The position numbers and the translations under genes were made by a program. Shown here piece by piece: positions 9,471 to 16,471 of a DNA stretch of 52,724 nt. Each line of letters opens with the position of its first letter. Positions within the stretch are counted from its first letter, which is position 1. Source of the stretch: an uncultured Clostridium sp. (GTDB taxonomy: Bacteria > Bacillota > Clostridia > TANB77 > CAG-508); NCBI GenBank assembly GCA_947646915.1, contig CANSII010000009.1, positions 1 to 52,724 on the forward strand, read 5' to 3'. The notes under the pieces are model-generated. The model was not told the origin of the DNA. It was given only the letters and a program-made list of their open reading frames with translations, and made no database searches.

Positions 9471-9525
9471 TCTCAATTACTCCTAAATTAAGAATATTAA
9501 AAATAAAAAAAAATATTACTGAAAT

Positions 9526-9759
9526 TTATAGCTTTGAATCTAATTTTTCAGTAATACTATATGCAAGAGAAGTAGCATCTTGACCTTCGTATATTTTCAT
9601 AACAACATCAATTTCTTCAACTACATTATTTATAATTTTCTTTTTTTCTTCTTCAGTAAAGTTACTATTGCTTATTAATAAATTTCTCAAAGCAATAGCA
9701 GTATAAGATTTTGCTTGCCTTCTTGTTAATGTATTAATTTTATATTTGTGTTTTTCCAT
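9526..9759 (-). CDS. Small unknown protein
   Basis: The 77-residue protein starts at ATG 9759 (MEKHKYKINTLTR), preceded by AAGGAGG with eight bases' spacing; the in-frame ATG at 9777 lies upstream of that ribosome site. It is basic at the N-terminus (TRRQAKSYTAIALR) and predicted helical throughout, with no recognised family. It sits between the TnpW-like gene and the sigma/HTH pair, where Tn916/Tn1549-like elements carry small regulatory genes, so an accessory role in recombination or regulation is possible. Confidence 0.65.
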   Translation of the reverse strand: MEKHKYKINTLTRRQAKSYTAIALRNLLISNSNFTEEEKKKIINNVVEEIDVVMKIYEGQDATSLAYSITEKLDSKL

Positions 9760-9779
9760 CAAAATTACCTCCTTCATTT

Positions 9780-10120
9780 ATAACTGAAAAATAGTTACAA
9801 GTGAAATTAGTATCTTTCTCATAGGTATTTCTACCTCTCCGTTTACAACCGAGCAACTCCTCTGGCATCACACCTAAGCCGAGCTGAAGTATCATTATGG
9901 CTAATATGGATCATCGCCAACACAAATTTACCAATCTTTGCTTTTTCCCTCGTTATAGTCGCTATTTATTAAAATCATAACATTCGCCTTCTTGGAGCTT
10001 GCCATATTAGTTAAAGTACTTGTAACTAATATATTAAATTGTCAATGTGCATAGCTTTTTTTGTTGCTACACACATAGGCGAATTTTTTTAATAAAACTT
10101 ACCGACTTTTTTTTAATTTT
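9780..10120. other. Non-coding region with GC-richer block
   Basis: No gene is visible over 340 bp. The stretch 9824-9960 is noticeably less AT-rich than its surroundings. On the minus strand it holds short hairpins such as GGTA-GAAA-TACC (9835-9824, a GNRA-type loop) and the segment GGTGTGATGCCAGAGGAGTT. From memory, similar stretches occur at this place in related ICEs, which would suggest a conserved RNA or protein-binding region. The right part holds a palindromic operator (10004-10032). Confidence 0.45.
10004..10045 (-). promoter_or_regulatory. Palindromic operator beside a TTGACA box
   Basis: ATATTAGTTA (10004-10013) and TAACTAATAT (10023-10032) form a perfect 10-bp inverted repeat around AAGTACTTG, whose AAGTACTT is itself a palindrome. 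On the minus strand a consensus -35 TTGACA (10045-10040) comes just before it; no good -10 is present at 17 bp. It could be an operator for the operon 9759-6143. Confidence 0.5.
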
Positions 10121-10336
10121 TTAAATTTTTTTGAAATATTTAAAATTTTCAATATCTTTTATAATTTTATCTTCAATGTATTCTTTACATTCCTCGCTAT
10201 ATTTCCCATTAATATAAGATTCTTTTTCAATTAGTTCTTGAAACATTATTATAATTTCAAATTTAGCTTTCATATTTCCATTTACAGCCTTTTTTATAAC
10301 CTCGTAAAGTTCTTTATTACTCATCTCTATTTTCAT
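10121..10336 (-). CDS. Tn916-type conjugative-element HTH protein
   Basis: The 71-residue protein matches the HTH_16 'conjugative transposon-like' pattern: LYEVIKKAVNGNMKAKFEIIIMF, then SEECKEYIEDKIIKDIENF. In Tn916-family elements this small protein sits with a sigma-like protein beside the recombination genes. The start ATG at 10336 has GGAGGGG seven bases upstream and overlaps the end of the preceding gene by 20 bp, so the two are co-translated. It is probably an accessory transcription factor. Confidence 0.75.
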   Translation of the reverse strand: MKIEMSNKELYEVIKKAVNGNMKAKFEIIIMFQELIEKESYINGKYSEECKEYIEDKIIKDIENFKYFKKI

Positions 10337-10757
10337 TTTTTAACCCCTCCATTTGTTTTTTTATTTTGTTCTTAATTATATTTCTTTTATTCCATATAGT
10401 TTGCTCTTTTAAATTCATCTCTTTTGAAATTTCTTCAGCTGAAAAATCTTCAGCAGTCAAATACAATAAAAGTTTTTCTTCTAATTTTAGATTTTTAATT
10501 GCCTTTTTTAGTTTAGGATCTGAAACGATATTTTCTAACTTTTTATATTCGATGTTTTCAATATTAAAAAAGGCATCTTCATCATACATAGATAAAGACA
10601 CCTTTTCATCAACCAAATCACTATAAACAACCTCAGTAAATCTACTGCTCTTAACTTTTTTTGCAAAATCAATAGCAGAATTTTTAACAATTTTCTTTAG
10701 AAAAACTTTAAAAGCTCTTACAACAATTTCAATTTCTTTTTCAGAAAGCTCCCTCAT
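10317..10757 (-). CDS. Sigma-70-like regulator (Tn916 Orf7 type)
   Basis: The 146-residue protein starts at ATG 10757 (MRELSEKEIE), with GGAGG eight bases upstream. The C-terminal half looks like sigma region 4: LKKAIKNLKLEEKLLLYLTAEDFSAEEISKEMNLKEQTIWNKRNIIKNKIKK, a helix-turn-helix that would contact a promoter. It is the best candidate inside the element for a factor reading the shared GGGTTTGGA/TATAAT promoters, though that link is inference. Its ribosome site is buried in a hairpin (10766-10802), which suggests translational control. Confidence 0.75.
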   Translation of the reverse strand: MRELSEKEIEIVVRAFKVFLKKIVKNSAIDFAKKVKSSRFTEVVYSDLVDEKVSLSMYDEDAFFNIENIEYKKLENIVSDPKLKKAIKNLKLEEKLLLYLTAEDFSAEEISKEMNLKEQTIWNKRNIIKNKIKKQMEGLKNENRDE

Positions 10758-10765
10758 AATAAAAA

Positions 10766-10870
10766 CCTCCATTCTAAAGGCAAATAGCCCTCAGAATAGA
10801 GGCAATCAATTATTTATAATTACCATCCATATTCAAATAAAAAACACTTCCTACATATCTAATTCCTCCT
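10766..10870 (-). promoter_or_regulatory. Leader: start-stop minigene and SD-hiding hairpin
   Basis: On the minus strand a strong AGGAGG (10870-10865) is followed eight bases later by ATGTAG (10856-10851), a start codon directly followed by a stop. Further down, CCTCTATTCTGAGGGC (10802-10787) pairs with GCCTTTAGAATGGAGG (10781-10766), hiding the GGAGG of the sigma-like gene. The two together look like a translational attenuator. Confidence 0.5.
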
Positions 10871-11067
10871 ATATATAAAGTATTTCATCAAAAGCCCATA
10901 AATTTATTAAATTATAAAAAGTAAAAATATCATTCGTGCATTACTCATAATCTAACTTTGGTATATTACCTCTATATGGACTTTTGCCCTATATCTCTAT
11001 AATACAAGCCTTTTAAAAAAATTTCATTAAAAGTGTGGAAAGATGCTAAGAAGATTGAAAAAGATTA
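10871..11067. other. Intergenic region, no gene seen
   Basis: AT-rich DNA between the sigma-like operon leader and the terminator of the viperin-like gene. TATTATAG and TATAAT-like boxes on the minus strand could start the leader transcript, but no clear -35 accompanies them. Confidence 0.4.
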
Positions 11068-11099
11068 AGGCGAATAAGCATTTTTTCGCTTACTCGCCT
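11068..11099 (-). terminator. Terminator of the viperin-like gene
   Basis: AGGCGAATAAGC (11068-11079) pairs with GCTTACTCGCCT (11088-11099) with one mismatch, loop ATTTTTTC, 20 bp past the stop of the 406-residue gene. Confidence 0.65.
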
Positions 11100-11118
11100 C
11101 AATTTTTCACTACATATA

Positions 11119-12339
11119 TTATAATTCCATTAATTCTTTATAACCTTTTACTATTTCATAAAATTGATTTTTATAAAAATCTTTTGAAATCCAACCATTT
11201 ATTTTGTGTGTCCTTTTTATCATTTGCATTAATTCATAATCAGAAACTCCGTCAGGCTCAGTTAAAAAGTTAAATATTGGTGTATCTAATTCTAATTTAT
11301 CTGCAATACCCATTACAATATCATAGCCTTTCATATCTTCAAATCCATATTTAAAGAATACCATATCAGGCTTTAATCTTAATATTTTTTTATATGTATC
11401 TACTCCATTTTTTGCAGTTCCAATTATTTCTACATATTTTAATCTTCTTAATTGCTTTCTTATTTCTTGCTCCATTTCATCATCATCTAGTCCTAAAAAT
11501 ATTGTAATTTTCTCTTGAGCCATTTCTTTTTTTAAATCTTGTTTTTGTTTTTCAAATTGTTTTATCATATCATCTATTGTATTTTTTAATGTACTTCCAA
11601 CATTGTATAGTTCATTATTAAATATCATTACTGCATTTCCATCAGGAGTAATTGTTATAAAAAAGTTTTCTATTACTCTATCACTTACATTTTTATAAAA
11701 TTTTATTCCATAGCAGAATGAATGAGTGCAACTAGCAAAATGATGATAGTTTTCTTTTGATAACTTTAATTTTTCGATATTAGTATTATTACTTATAAAA
11801 ATAGGTGCAAAATTGAATATTCTCCATATATTAATTTGTCTTGCTACAAATAAATTTCCTAAATCTTCAGCCTCATCAAAATTTAAAGAATATGTCATTG
11901 TATTAATGTTTATTTTTATGTCTATTTTTGACAATTCATTCGTTATTTTATTTATCTTTTTAAAATAACTTTTTTCTTTTCCTAATTTTGTATTTATTCT
12001 ATCATTCATCGAATCTATTGATAATGTAATGCTGTCAATATATTTTAGACTTTCTTTAAATATTTCATTCTTCGTATCAAAAAGGTTATAAAATAATAGT
12101 TCACATTTTATCCCTTTACCAACTGCATATTTGAGTAGTTCAATAAAATTTGTATAATCAAAAGCCTCATTTCCTAAAAACTTAATTCTCCTTACATCTT
12201 GTTTTTCTAGCTTATTAATTATCTCTTTGTTTTTCTTTAAATCTAATTCTTTCGTTACATTTAATTTTTGGAAAAATCTCATATCTTGATTGTTTTTTAC
12301 TGTCAAAATCCAAAATATCTCAGTAAATTCATTCATCAA
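11119..12339 (-). CDS. Degenerate viperin-like radical-SAM fold fused to a receiver domain
   Basis: The 406-residue protein has two domains. Residues 1-285 follow a viperin-like radical-SAM barrel: IFWILTVKNNQDMRFFQ where active enzymes have the CxxxCxxC cluster loop, then RIKFLGNEAF (cf. INFSGGEPF), SITLSIDSMNDRINTKLG, IKININTMTY and INIWRIFNFAPI. All three cluster cysteines are missing, so radical chemistry is not expected. Residues 298-406 look like a CheY-type receiver (ITIFLGLDDDE, then PDMVFFKYGFEDMKG) with Lys at the phospho-acceptor position. It is transcribed divergently from the Spo0A-like gene through near-identical promoters, which suggests the two work together, perhaps as ligand sensor or antagonist. 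Confidence 0.7.
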   Translation of the reverse strand: MMNEFTEIFWILTVKNNQDMRFFQKLNVTKELDLKKNKEIINKLEKQDVRRIKFLGNEAFDYTNFIELLKYAVGKGIKCELLFYNLFDTKNEIFKESLKYIDSITLSIDSMNDRINTKLGKEKSYFKKINKITNELSKIDIKININTMTYSLNFDEAEDLGNLFVARQINIWRIFNFAPIFISNNTNIEKLKLSKENYHHFASCTHSFCYGIKFYKNVSDRVIENFFITITPDGNAVMIFNNELYNVGSTLKNTIDDMIKQFEKQKQDLKKEMAQEKITIFLGLDDDEMEQEIRKQLRRLKYVEIIGTAKNGVDTYKKILRLKPDMVFFKYGFEDMKGYDIVMGIADKLELDTPIFNFLTEPDGVSDYELMQMIKRTHKINGWISKDFYKNQFYEIVKGYKELMEL

Positions 12340-12379
12340 AATACCCCTTTTCTTTTAAAATTTAATAATAACTTATTAT

Positions 12380-12489
12380 ATTATACTACATATTTTATGT
12401 AAATTCAATGTTTTTGCTTGATTTCAAGCAGTTTTTCTGTAAAAAATTGTCAATTAGATATTGAATTTACATAATTTTTGTGATAGAAT
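12380..12489. promoter_or_regulatory. Symmetrical divergent promoters with 15-bp inverted repeat
   Basis: TTATGTAAATTCAAT (12395-12409) and ATTGAATTTACATAA (12460-12474) are perfect inverted copies, and each contains a -35 TTGAAT. Rightward: TTGAAT (12461-12466), 17 bp, TAGAAT (12484-12489). Leftward: TTGAAT (12408-12403), 17 bp, TATAAT (12385-12380). Between them lies the palindrome GCTTGA-TT-TCAAGC (12416-12429). One regulator bound to the arms would control both genes. Confidence 0.85.
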
Positions 12490-12550
12490 ATAGGCAATGT
12501 TAGAGGCTTAGACAATTCTTGACTAATTATTCTTATATGGAGGTACAAAA

Positions 12551-13252
12551 ATGATTAGGGTAATGATTGCTGAGGACAACACATCTTTAAATCACTTGTG
12601 TTGCAATTATCTAACAAATGATAAAGATATTCAGATTGTTTTTAGTGCTTATGATGGAGAAGAAACATTAGAAAAGTACAAAGAATTAAGACCTGATGTT
12701 CTTTTACTAGATTTGGATTTGCCAAAGATGAATGGATTAGATGTAATAAACAATATTTGTTTAGATACAGAAGAAAAAAACAAGTGTAATATTATTATAA
12801 TTTCAGGAAATGCAGATTTAAGATTTAATTTACTCAATACGGCAAAAGTATATAGAGTAATGCCTAAGCCTGTTGATTTTGACAAAGTAATATCTGCTAT
12901 AAAAGAAATTCCTAACGAAAATAATACACTAACAGAAAAAGAAGTAAAAGATTATTTATATTATCTAAATTTTAATACTTATTCGGATGGGACTGATTAT
13001 CTAGTTGAGGCTATAAAAATGGCTTATGATAGACCAATATTAATGAAAAATGTAAAAGACATTTATTCTTTAATATCTAAAAAACATACCGTCCCTACTA
13101 ATACCATAAAATCAAGTATTAGAAATTCAATAGACACAATGGAACGAAATACAACTAAGGAAGAAATACAAGATAAATTAAAAATTTCTTGTTCTAGGAA
13201 ATTAACAGCAAAATATTTTATACCATTAGCATTATCACATTTTAAAGACTAA
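12551..13252 (+). CDS. Spo0A-family response regulator
   Basis: The 233-residue protein has an intact receiver domain (1-118: acidic pocket Glu8/Asp9, phospho-acceptor Asp54 in LLLDLDLP, Lys106 in MPKPVD). The C-terminal domain (about 125-233) follows the Spo0A DNA-binding pattern: YLNFNTYSDGTDYLVEAI, DIYSLISKKHTVPTNTI and SSIRNSIDTM, parallel to IGVPAHIKGYQYLREAI, KKYNTTASRVERAIRHAI in Spo0A. Spo0A is the master switch for sporulation. An element-borne relative, inside an element that breaks a sporulation gene, could sense or modify that decision. The start ATG has TGGAGG eight bases upstream. It is one of very few plus-strand genes, which argues for independent control. Confidence 0.87.
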   Translation: MIRVMIAEDNTSLNHLCCNYLTNDKDIQIVFSAYDGEETLEKYKELRPDVLLLDLDLPKMNGLDVINNICLDTEEKNKCNIIIISGNADLRFNLLNTAKVYRVMPKPVDFDKVISAIKEIPNENNTLTEKEVKDYLYYLNFNTYSDGTDYLVEAIKMAYDRPILMKNVKDIYSLISKKHTVPTNTIKSSIRNSIDTMERNTTKEEIQDKLKISCSRKLTAKYFIPLALSHFKD

Positions 13253-13275
13253 AAGCAGGAGACAACCCCTGCTTT
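13252..13275. terminator. Bidirectional terminator
   Basis: AAAGCAGG (13252-13259) pairs perfectly with CCTGCTTT (13268-13275) between two convergent genes, with T/A runs on both sides. Confidence 0.8.
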
Positions 13276-14090
13276 TACTTATTATTAAAATACATTTCTT
13301 TAACCTTAATTAGCATATTCTTTATATATGTAGCACTTTTTTTATATTGTTCCATCACTATTTCAAATCCTTGTTCATCATTACAAACAAAATTCCAATA
13401 ATCTTTTCCTATTAATAATTCATCTTCAGAAAAATATTGTAAAACTCTACCTTGTTTCCAAGGATTTCCCTCTCCATATTTATTGTATGAAGTTGCCAAA
13501 TATATTTTTATTTTTTCATCTTCATTAATTTGATTTTTTAAAAGGAAATACTGTTGTAACAATTCGTTTTTTTCTGCTCTTGATTTTTTATTATCTAAAT
13601 CTCCACCTGCTTTTAACTCAATAATGTAATGTTCTTTTTTCTCAGGATTATAAAAGTAATTATCTGTTTCGTGGCTCTTTAAATAACTTGTTACATCTTT
13701 AGGTTTCATACAAGTAAAAGTACTATAATCTGTAATTTTAGGTTTAGTATGATAAGTTTCATACTCATTTAATAAATAATCTATATGTTGGCTTTGTTGT
13801 GTTAATAAGTATGAATCTATTTTTCCTTTTACATCATAAGATAAATTTGCTATTGCATTTGCAAGGCTTTCTAACACATTTCCAAAACTAGAGTCAAAAG
13901 ATCTAACAAAAGCTGAATAAAATATAAATTCTTCTCCTAGTTCTGCTATAAATACATTGTGTTTTTTTGAGTTAATTACTCCATCAGGATTATTTAGATC
14001 TGCTGTATATCTTAAATCTAACCCATCAACAAAACTCTTTATACTTTGATCTACAAGTCCTTGTATAGACTTTCTTTTTAAATCTTCCAT
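13275..14090 (-). CDS. Type II restriction endonuclease (TdeIII-like?)
   Basis: The 271-residue protein starts at ATG 14090 (MEDLKRKSI), with AAAGGAG eight bases upstream; the GTG nine bases earlier abuts the ribosome site. HNVFIAELGEEFIFYSAFVRSFDSSFGN and the PD-(D/E)XK-like core HYIIELKAGGDLDNKK resemble the TdeIII family of restriction enzymes. That assignment is from memory and the recognition site cannot be read here. It follows the DNA-adenine methylase by a few bases, forming an R-M operon that would defend the host or stabilise the element. The late stop lies in the shared terminator with the Spo0A-like gene. Confidence 0.7.
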   Translation of the reverse strand: MEDLKRKSIQGLVDQSIKSFVDGLDLRYTADLNNPDGVINSKKHNVFIAELGEEFIFYSAFVRSFDSSFGNVLESLANAIANLSYDVKGKIDSYLLTQQSQHIDYLLNEYETYHTKPKITDYSTFTCMKPKDVTSYLKSHETDNYFYNPEKKEHYIIELKAGGDLDNKKSRAEKNELLQQYFLLKNQINEDEKIKIYLATSYNKYGEGNPWKQGRVLQYFSEDELLIGKDYWNFVCNDEQGFEIVMEQYKKSATYIKNMLIKVKEMYFNNK

Positions 14091-14103
14091 TAGTTCCACT
14101 CCT

Positions 14104-15222
14104 TTAATAATTTGTTATAATTAAATGCTCAACTTGTTTGTCATTTCTATTTTGAAAACTTACTAAATATTTTTTGTCAAATGATTTAATATTAAATCCT
14201 CTTTCTTTATACAATTTATATATAAAATCTGTATTCTTTATAACTATCATAATATTTGCATTTAATTTGCTTAAACAGTCTGCAAGCCTAATTTGGTCTT
14301 TTTTATCAAATTCATTTTTAGCATAAGTTGAAAACTCTGTGTCATAAGGAGGATCAATAAAAATAAAATCATTTTTATTAGTTTTAATTTTCTTTAAAAA
14401 TTCTTCAAAATCTAAATTGTAAATTTCGGTATTTTTCATATATTCTTTTATTTCTTTAGATGATATATAATTTATCTTCTTAGAAAAATCTTTTCTATTA
14501 TAACTAATTCCACCATAAGGCACATTAAATTTTCCATCTCTGTTATATCTGAACATTGAGGCATAACAATATTCTCTTATAAAATAAAATATAGCCTCAT
14601 AAAAAGAAACATCTATATTAAATTCTTTATAATTATTATATAGAAATCTTAGGTGCATATAATAAGCACTTTTAAAAGCACATTCAATATTGTCTAATAA
14701 ATCACTTATTATCATCTTTCCTCGTTGTTTTTCAATTTTATTCATTCTGCTAAATTTTGAAGTTAAGTTTTTAATTATTTCTTTTATAAAATTATCTGTT
14801 CCAAAAGTAAATTCTTCTGTTAAAGCTCCGTTAAATTCTTCAGTATGTTTATCAACAAAATCTATAATTACCTTTTTTAATTCTGTTTTATCTTCCTTCT
14901 TGCAATATGAACTATAAATTTTTTGTAATTCTTTTTGATTATTAAAAACAACTCCCTCTAGTAACTTCCAATTTTTATATATTGCATTTATTTTTTGATA
15001 GAATTTTTTATCATTGTTTTTTATACATTTATATAAATTTATTAATTCTTCTGATTTATCATTTATATATGATTCTTGAATATCAAGGCTAAAATATACA
15101 GCTCCACCACCAACAAAAGGCTCAATAAATCTATTTATTTTTTGTGGTAGATTTTCTTTTATATACTGTAATTCTTTTTCTTTTCCACCTGCCCATTTTA
15201 TAAATGGTTTTATATTCTCCAT
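14104..15222 (-). CDS. D12-class adenine-N6 DNA methyltransferase
   Basis: The 372-residue protein has the D12/Dam-class motifs: FIKWAGGKEKEL (motif X), FIEPFVGGGAVYFSL (motif I, SAM binding), FRYNRDGKFNVPYGG and the catalytic FIDPPYD (motif IV, DPPY type). The long insert between motif I and FRYNRDG is usual for the target-recognition part. It methylates adenine in the site cut by the neighbouring endonuclease. It starts at ATG 15222 with GGAGG and is first in the operon, so modification precedes restriction. Confidence 0.9.
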   Translation of the reverse strand: MENIKPFIKWAGGKEKELQYIKENLPQKINRFIEPFVGGGAVYFSLDIQESYINDKSEELINLYKCIKNNDKKFYQKINAIYKNWKLLEGVVFNNQKELQKIYSSYCKKEDKTELKKVIIDFVDKHTEEFNGALTEEFTFGTDNFIKEIIKNLTSKFSRMNKIEKQRGKMIISDLLDNIECAFKSAYYMHLRFLYNNYKEFNIDVSFYEAIFYFIREYCYASMFRYNRDGKFNVPYGGISYNRKDFSKKINYISSKEIKEYMKNTEIYNLDFEEFLKKIKTNKNDFIFIDPPYDTEFSTYAKNEFDKKDQIRLADCLSKLNANIMIVIKNTDFIYKLYKERGFNIKSFDKKYLVSFQNRNDKQVEHLIITNY

Positions 15223-15305
15223 CTTTTCCTCCGTTCTTGTGTTATAAAAACTCTATAATATCTTATATCACAAATTGCTTTTTTTCTCAACAATTTATGA
15301 CAAAA

Positions 15306-15337
15306 AAAATAAATATGCATCACAACATATTTATTTT
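15306..15337 (-). terminator. Terminator overlapping the 100-residue gene's stop
   Basis: AAAATAAATATG (15306-15317) pairs perfectly with CATATTTATTTT (15326-15337). On the minus strand it is followed by a long T-run. Confidence 0.8.
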
Positions 15338-15633
15338 ATAGTATTATTAATATTTTCACATATCTTCTTAAATTTATTGCTTTTCTTTAATTCCTCAATA
15401 AATGTATTTGTATCCTCTTCTGATATTCTATTATTGAGTTTTGCAAGTAATGTTAAGCTAATAATATTTTCAATAGTATTCTGTTCCATTATATCATCAA
15501 CAACATAATCAGGGACTTTAAAATCAAATATTTCTTTTAATTTTTCATAAAGTGTATTACATTTTTTAATCCATATATAATTTTGTCTAGTTCTTTCTTT
15601 TATGTTCGTATTATATTCAAAATTTTTTTCCAT
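15331..15633 (-). CDS. Small unknown protein divergent from XRE repressor
   Basis: A 100-residue mostly helical, charged protein with no recognised family (NYIWIKKCNTLYEKLKEIF, VDDIMEQNTIENIISLTLL). It starts at ATG 15633 after TGAGGAGGA. It is transcribed away from the XRE repressor at 15780, and its promoter (TTCAAA, 17 bp, TATAAT at about 15660) contains one CTCAA-N4-TTGA operator in the spacer, so the repressor probably controls it. It ends in its own strong terminator. A toxin, antitoxin or immunity role is possible but not shown. Confidence 0.65.
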   Translation of the reverse strand: MEKNFEYNTNIKERTRQNYIWIKKCNTLYEKLKEIFDFKVPDYVVDDIMEQNTIENIISLTLLAKLNNRISEEDTNTFIEELKKSNKFKKICENINNTIK

Positions 15634-15674
15634 AATAATAATGTCCTCCTCATAGTTTAATTATAGCATATTCT

Positions 15675-15721
15675 CTCAATATTTTGAATACCTATTACAA
15701 ATATTCTCTCAATTAATTGAG
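15675..15721. promoter_or_regulatory. Two CTCAA-N4-TTGAG operators
   Basis: Site 1 (15675-15688) is CTCAATATTTTGAA and site 2 (15708-15721) is the perfect palindrome CTCAATTAATTGAG, both preceded by ATTCT. They lie between the divergent 100-residue gene and the XRE gene. Further copies are at 16093 and 20521. Confidence 0.7.
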
Positions 15722-15779
15722 TGGTTGCAATTTTTATATTTGCTAAAATTTAAAGAAGTATAGGAAGGAGGCAAGCATT

Positions 15780-16043
15780 ATGGACTTTTCTGATCTAATT
15801 GCAAAAAAGTTAAAAGAAATTATGCAAGAGAGAAATATATCAATTTATAAATTAGAAAATCTATCAGGAGTATATAGTTCAACTATTGCAATGTTCCTAA
15901 CAAGGAAAACTAAAACAATAAGACTAGAAAATTTACTTTTTATTTGTGAAGGTTTAAATACCAACTTATCAGACTTTTTCGCAGATGAAAGATTTAAAGA
16001 GGCTGAAGCTAATGAGTGGTTAAAAAGGAAAAGGGAGAAGTAA
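15780..16043 (+). CDS. XRE-family HTH repressor
   Basis: The 87-residue protein is one Cro/C1-type helix-turn-helix domain: IAKKLKEIMQERNISIYKLENLSGVYSSTIAMFLTRK, then IRLENLLFICEGLNTNLSDFF, followed by a short basic tail. The start ATG at 15780 has AGGAAGGAGG eight bases upstream. It is the obvious candidate to bind the CTCAA-N4-TTGAG sites on both sides of it. Its position next to HU and away from the conjugation genes suggests local control of this block, perhaps the element's lysogeny-like repressor. Confidence 0.85.
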   Translation: MDFSDLIAKKLKEIMQERNISIYKLENLSGVYSSTIAMFLTRKTKTIRLENLLFICEGLNTNLSDFFADERFKEAEANEWLKRKREK

Positions 16044-16092
16044 TTGATAGTAGTATAATATTTGTCAATTACTTTTATTATGCGATTATTCT

Positions 16093-16130
16093 CTCAAAGT
16101 ATTGACAATATTCAACACTTTTGATAAATA
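16093..16130 (+). promoter_or_regulatory. HU promoter with overlapping operator
   Basis: A consensus -35 TTGACA (16102-16107), 17 bp and TAAATA (16125-16130) precede HU. The operator CTCAAAGTATTGAC (16093-16106) covers the -35, so a bound XRE protein would shut HU off. Confidence 0.75.
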
Positions 16131-16166
16131 TATAAATAATGTTAATAATGAAGGGAGGCATCTGCA

Positions 16167-16442
16167 ATGAATAAAGCTGAATTAATAAATGCTATTGCCA
16201 ATGAAACAGGTCTTTCTAAAAAAGACACAGAGGCTACAATAAATTCTTTTGTAAATGTTGTTTCAAACGAATTAGCAAAAAAAGAAAAAGTACAATTAAT
16301 AGGATTTGGAACATTTGAAACAAGAGAAAGATCAGCAAGAGAAGGAGTTAATCCTCAAACTAAAGCAAAAATAAAAATACCTGCAACTACTGCTCCTGCT
16401 TTTAAAGCTGGAAAAGCTCTTAAAGATAAAGTAAATAAATAA
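16167..16442 (+). CDS. HU-family nucleoid protein
   Basis: The 91-residue protein has the full HU pattern: MNKAELINAIANETGLSKKD, LIGFGTFETRERSAREGVNPQT (the DNA-contacting arm begins here), IKIPATTAPAFKAGKALKD. HU bends DNA and helps recombination synapses and conjugative relaxosomes assemble; an element-borne copy could serve excision or transfer. The start has AGGGAGG. Its promoter is covered by a CTCAA-N4-TTGAC operator, and it ends in a terminator shared with the convergent reverse transcriptase gene. Confidence 0.93.
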   Translation: MNKAELINAIANETGLSKKDTEATINSFVNVVSNELAKKEKVQLIGFGTFETRERSAREGVNPQTKAKIKIPATTAPAFKAGKALKDKVNK

Positions 16443-16451
16443 TCAAAAATA

Positions 16452-16470
16452 AGCACTATTTTGTAGTGCT
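16452..16470. terminator. Bidirectional terminator between HU and RT genes
   Basis: AGCACTA (16452-16458) pairs with TAGTGCT (16464-16470), loop TTTTG, T-run on the plus side and A-run on the other. Confidence 0.85.
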
Positions 16471-16471
16471 T

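Noticed and set aside
9796..9911. A 23-codon frame in the GC-richer block
   Set aside because: No ribosome site precedes it and it is very short; a non-coding role is more likely.
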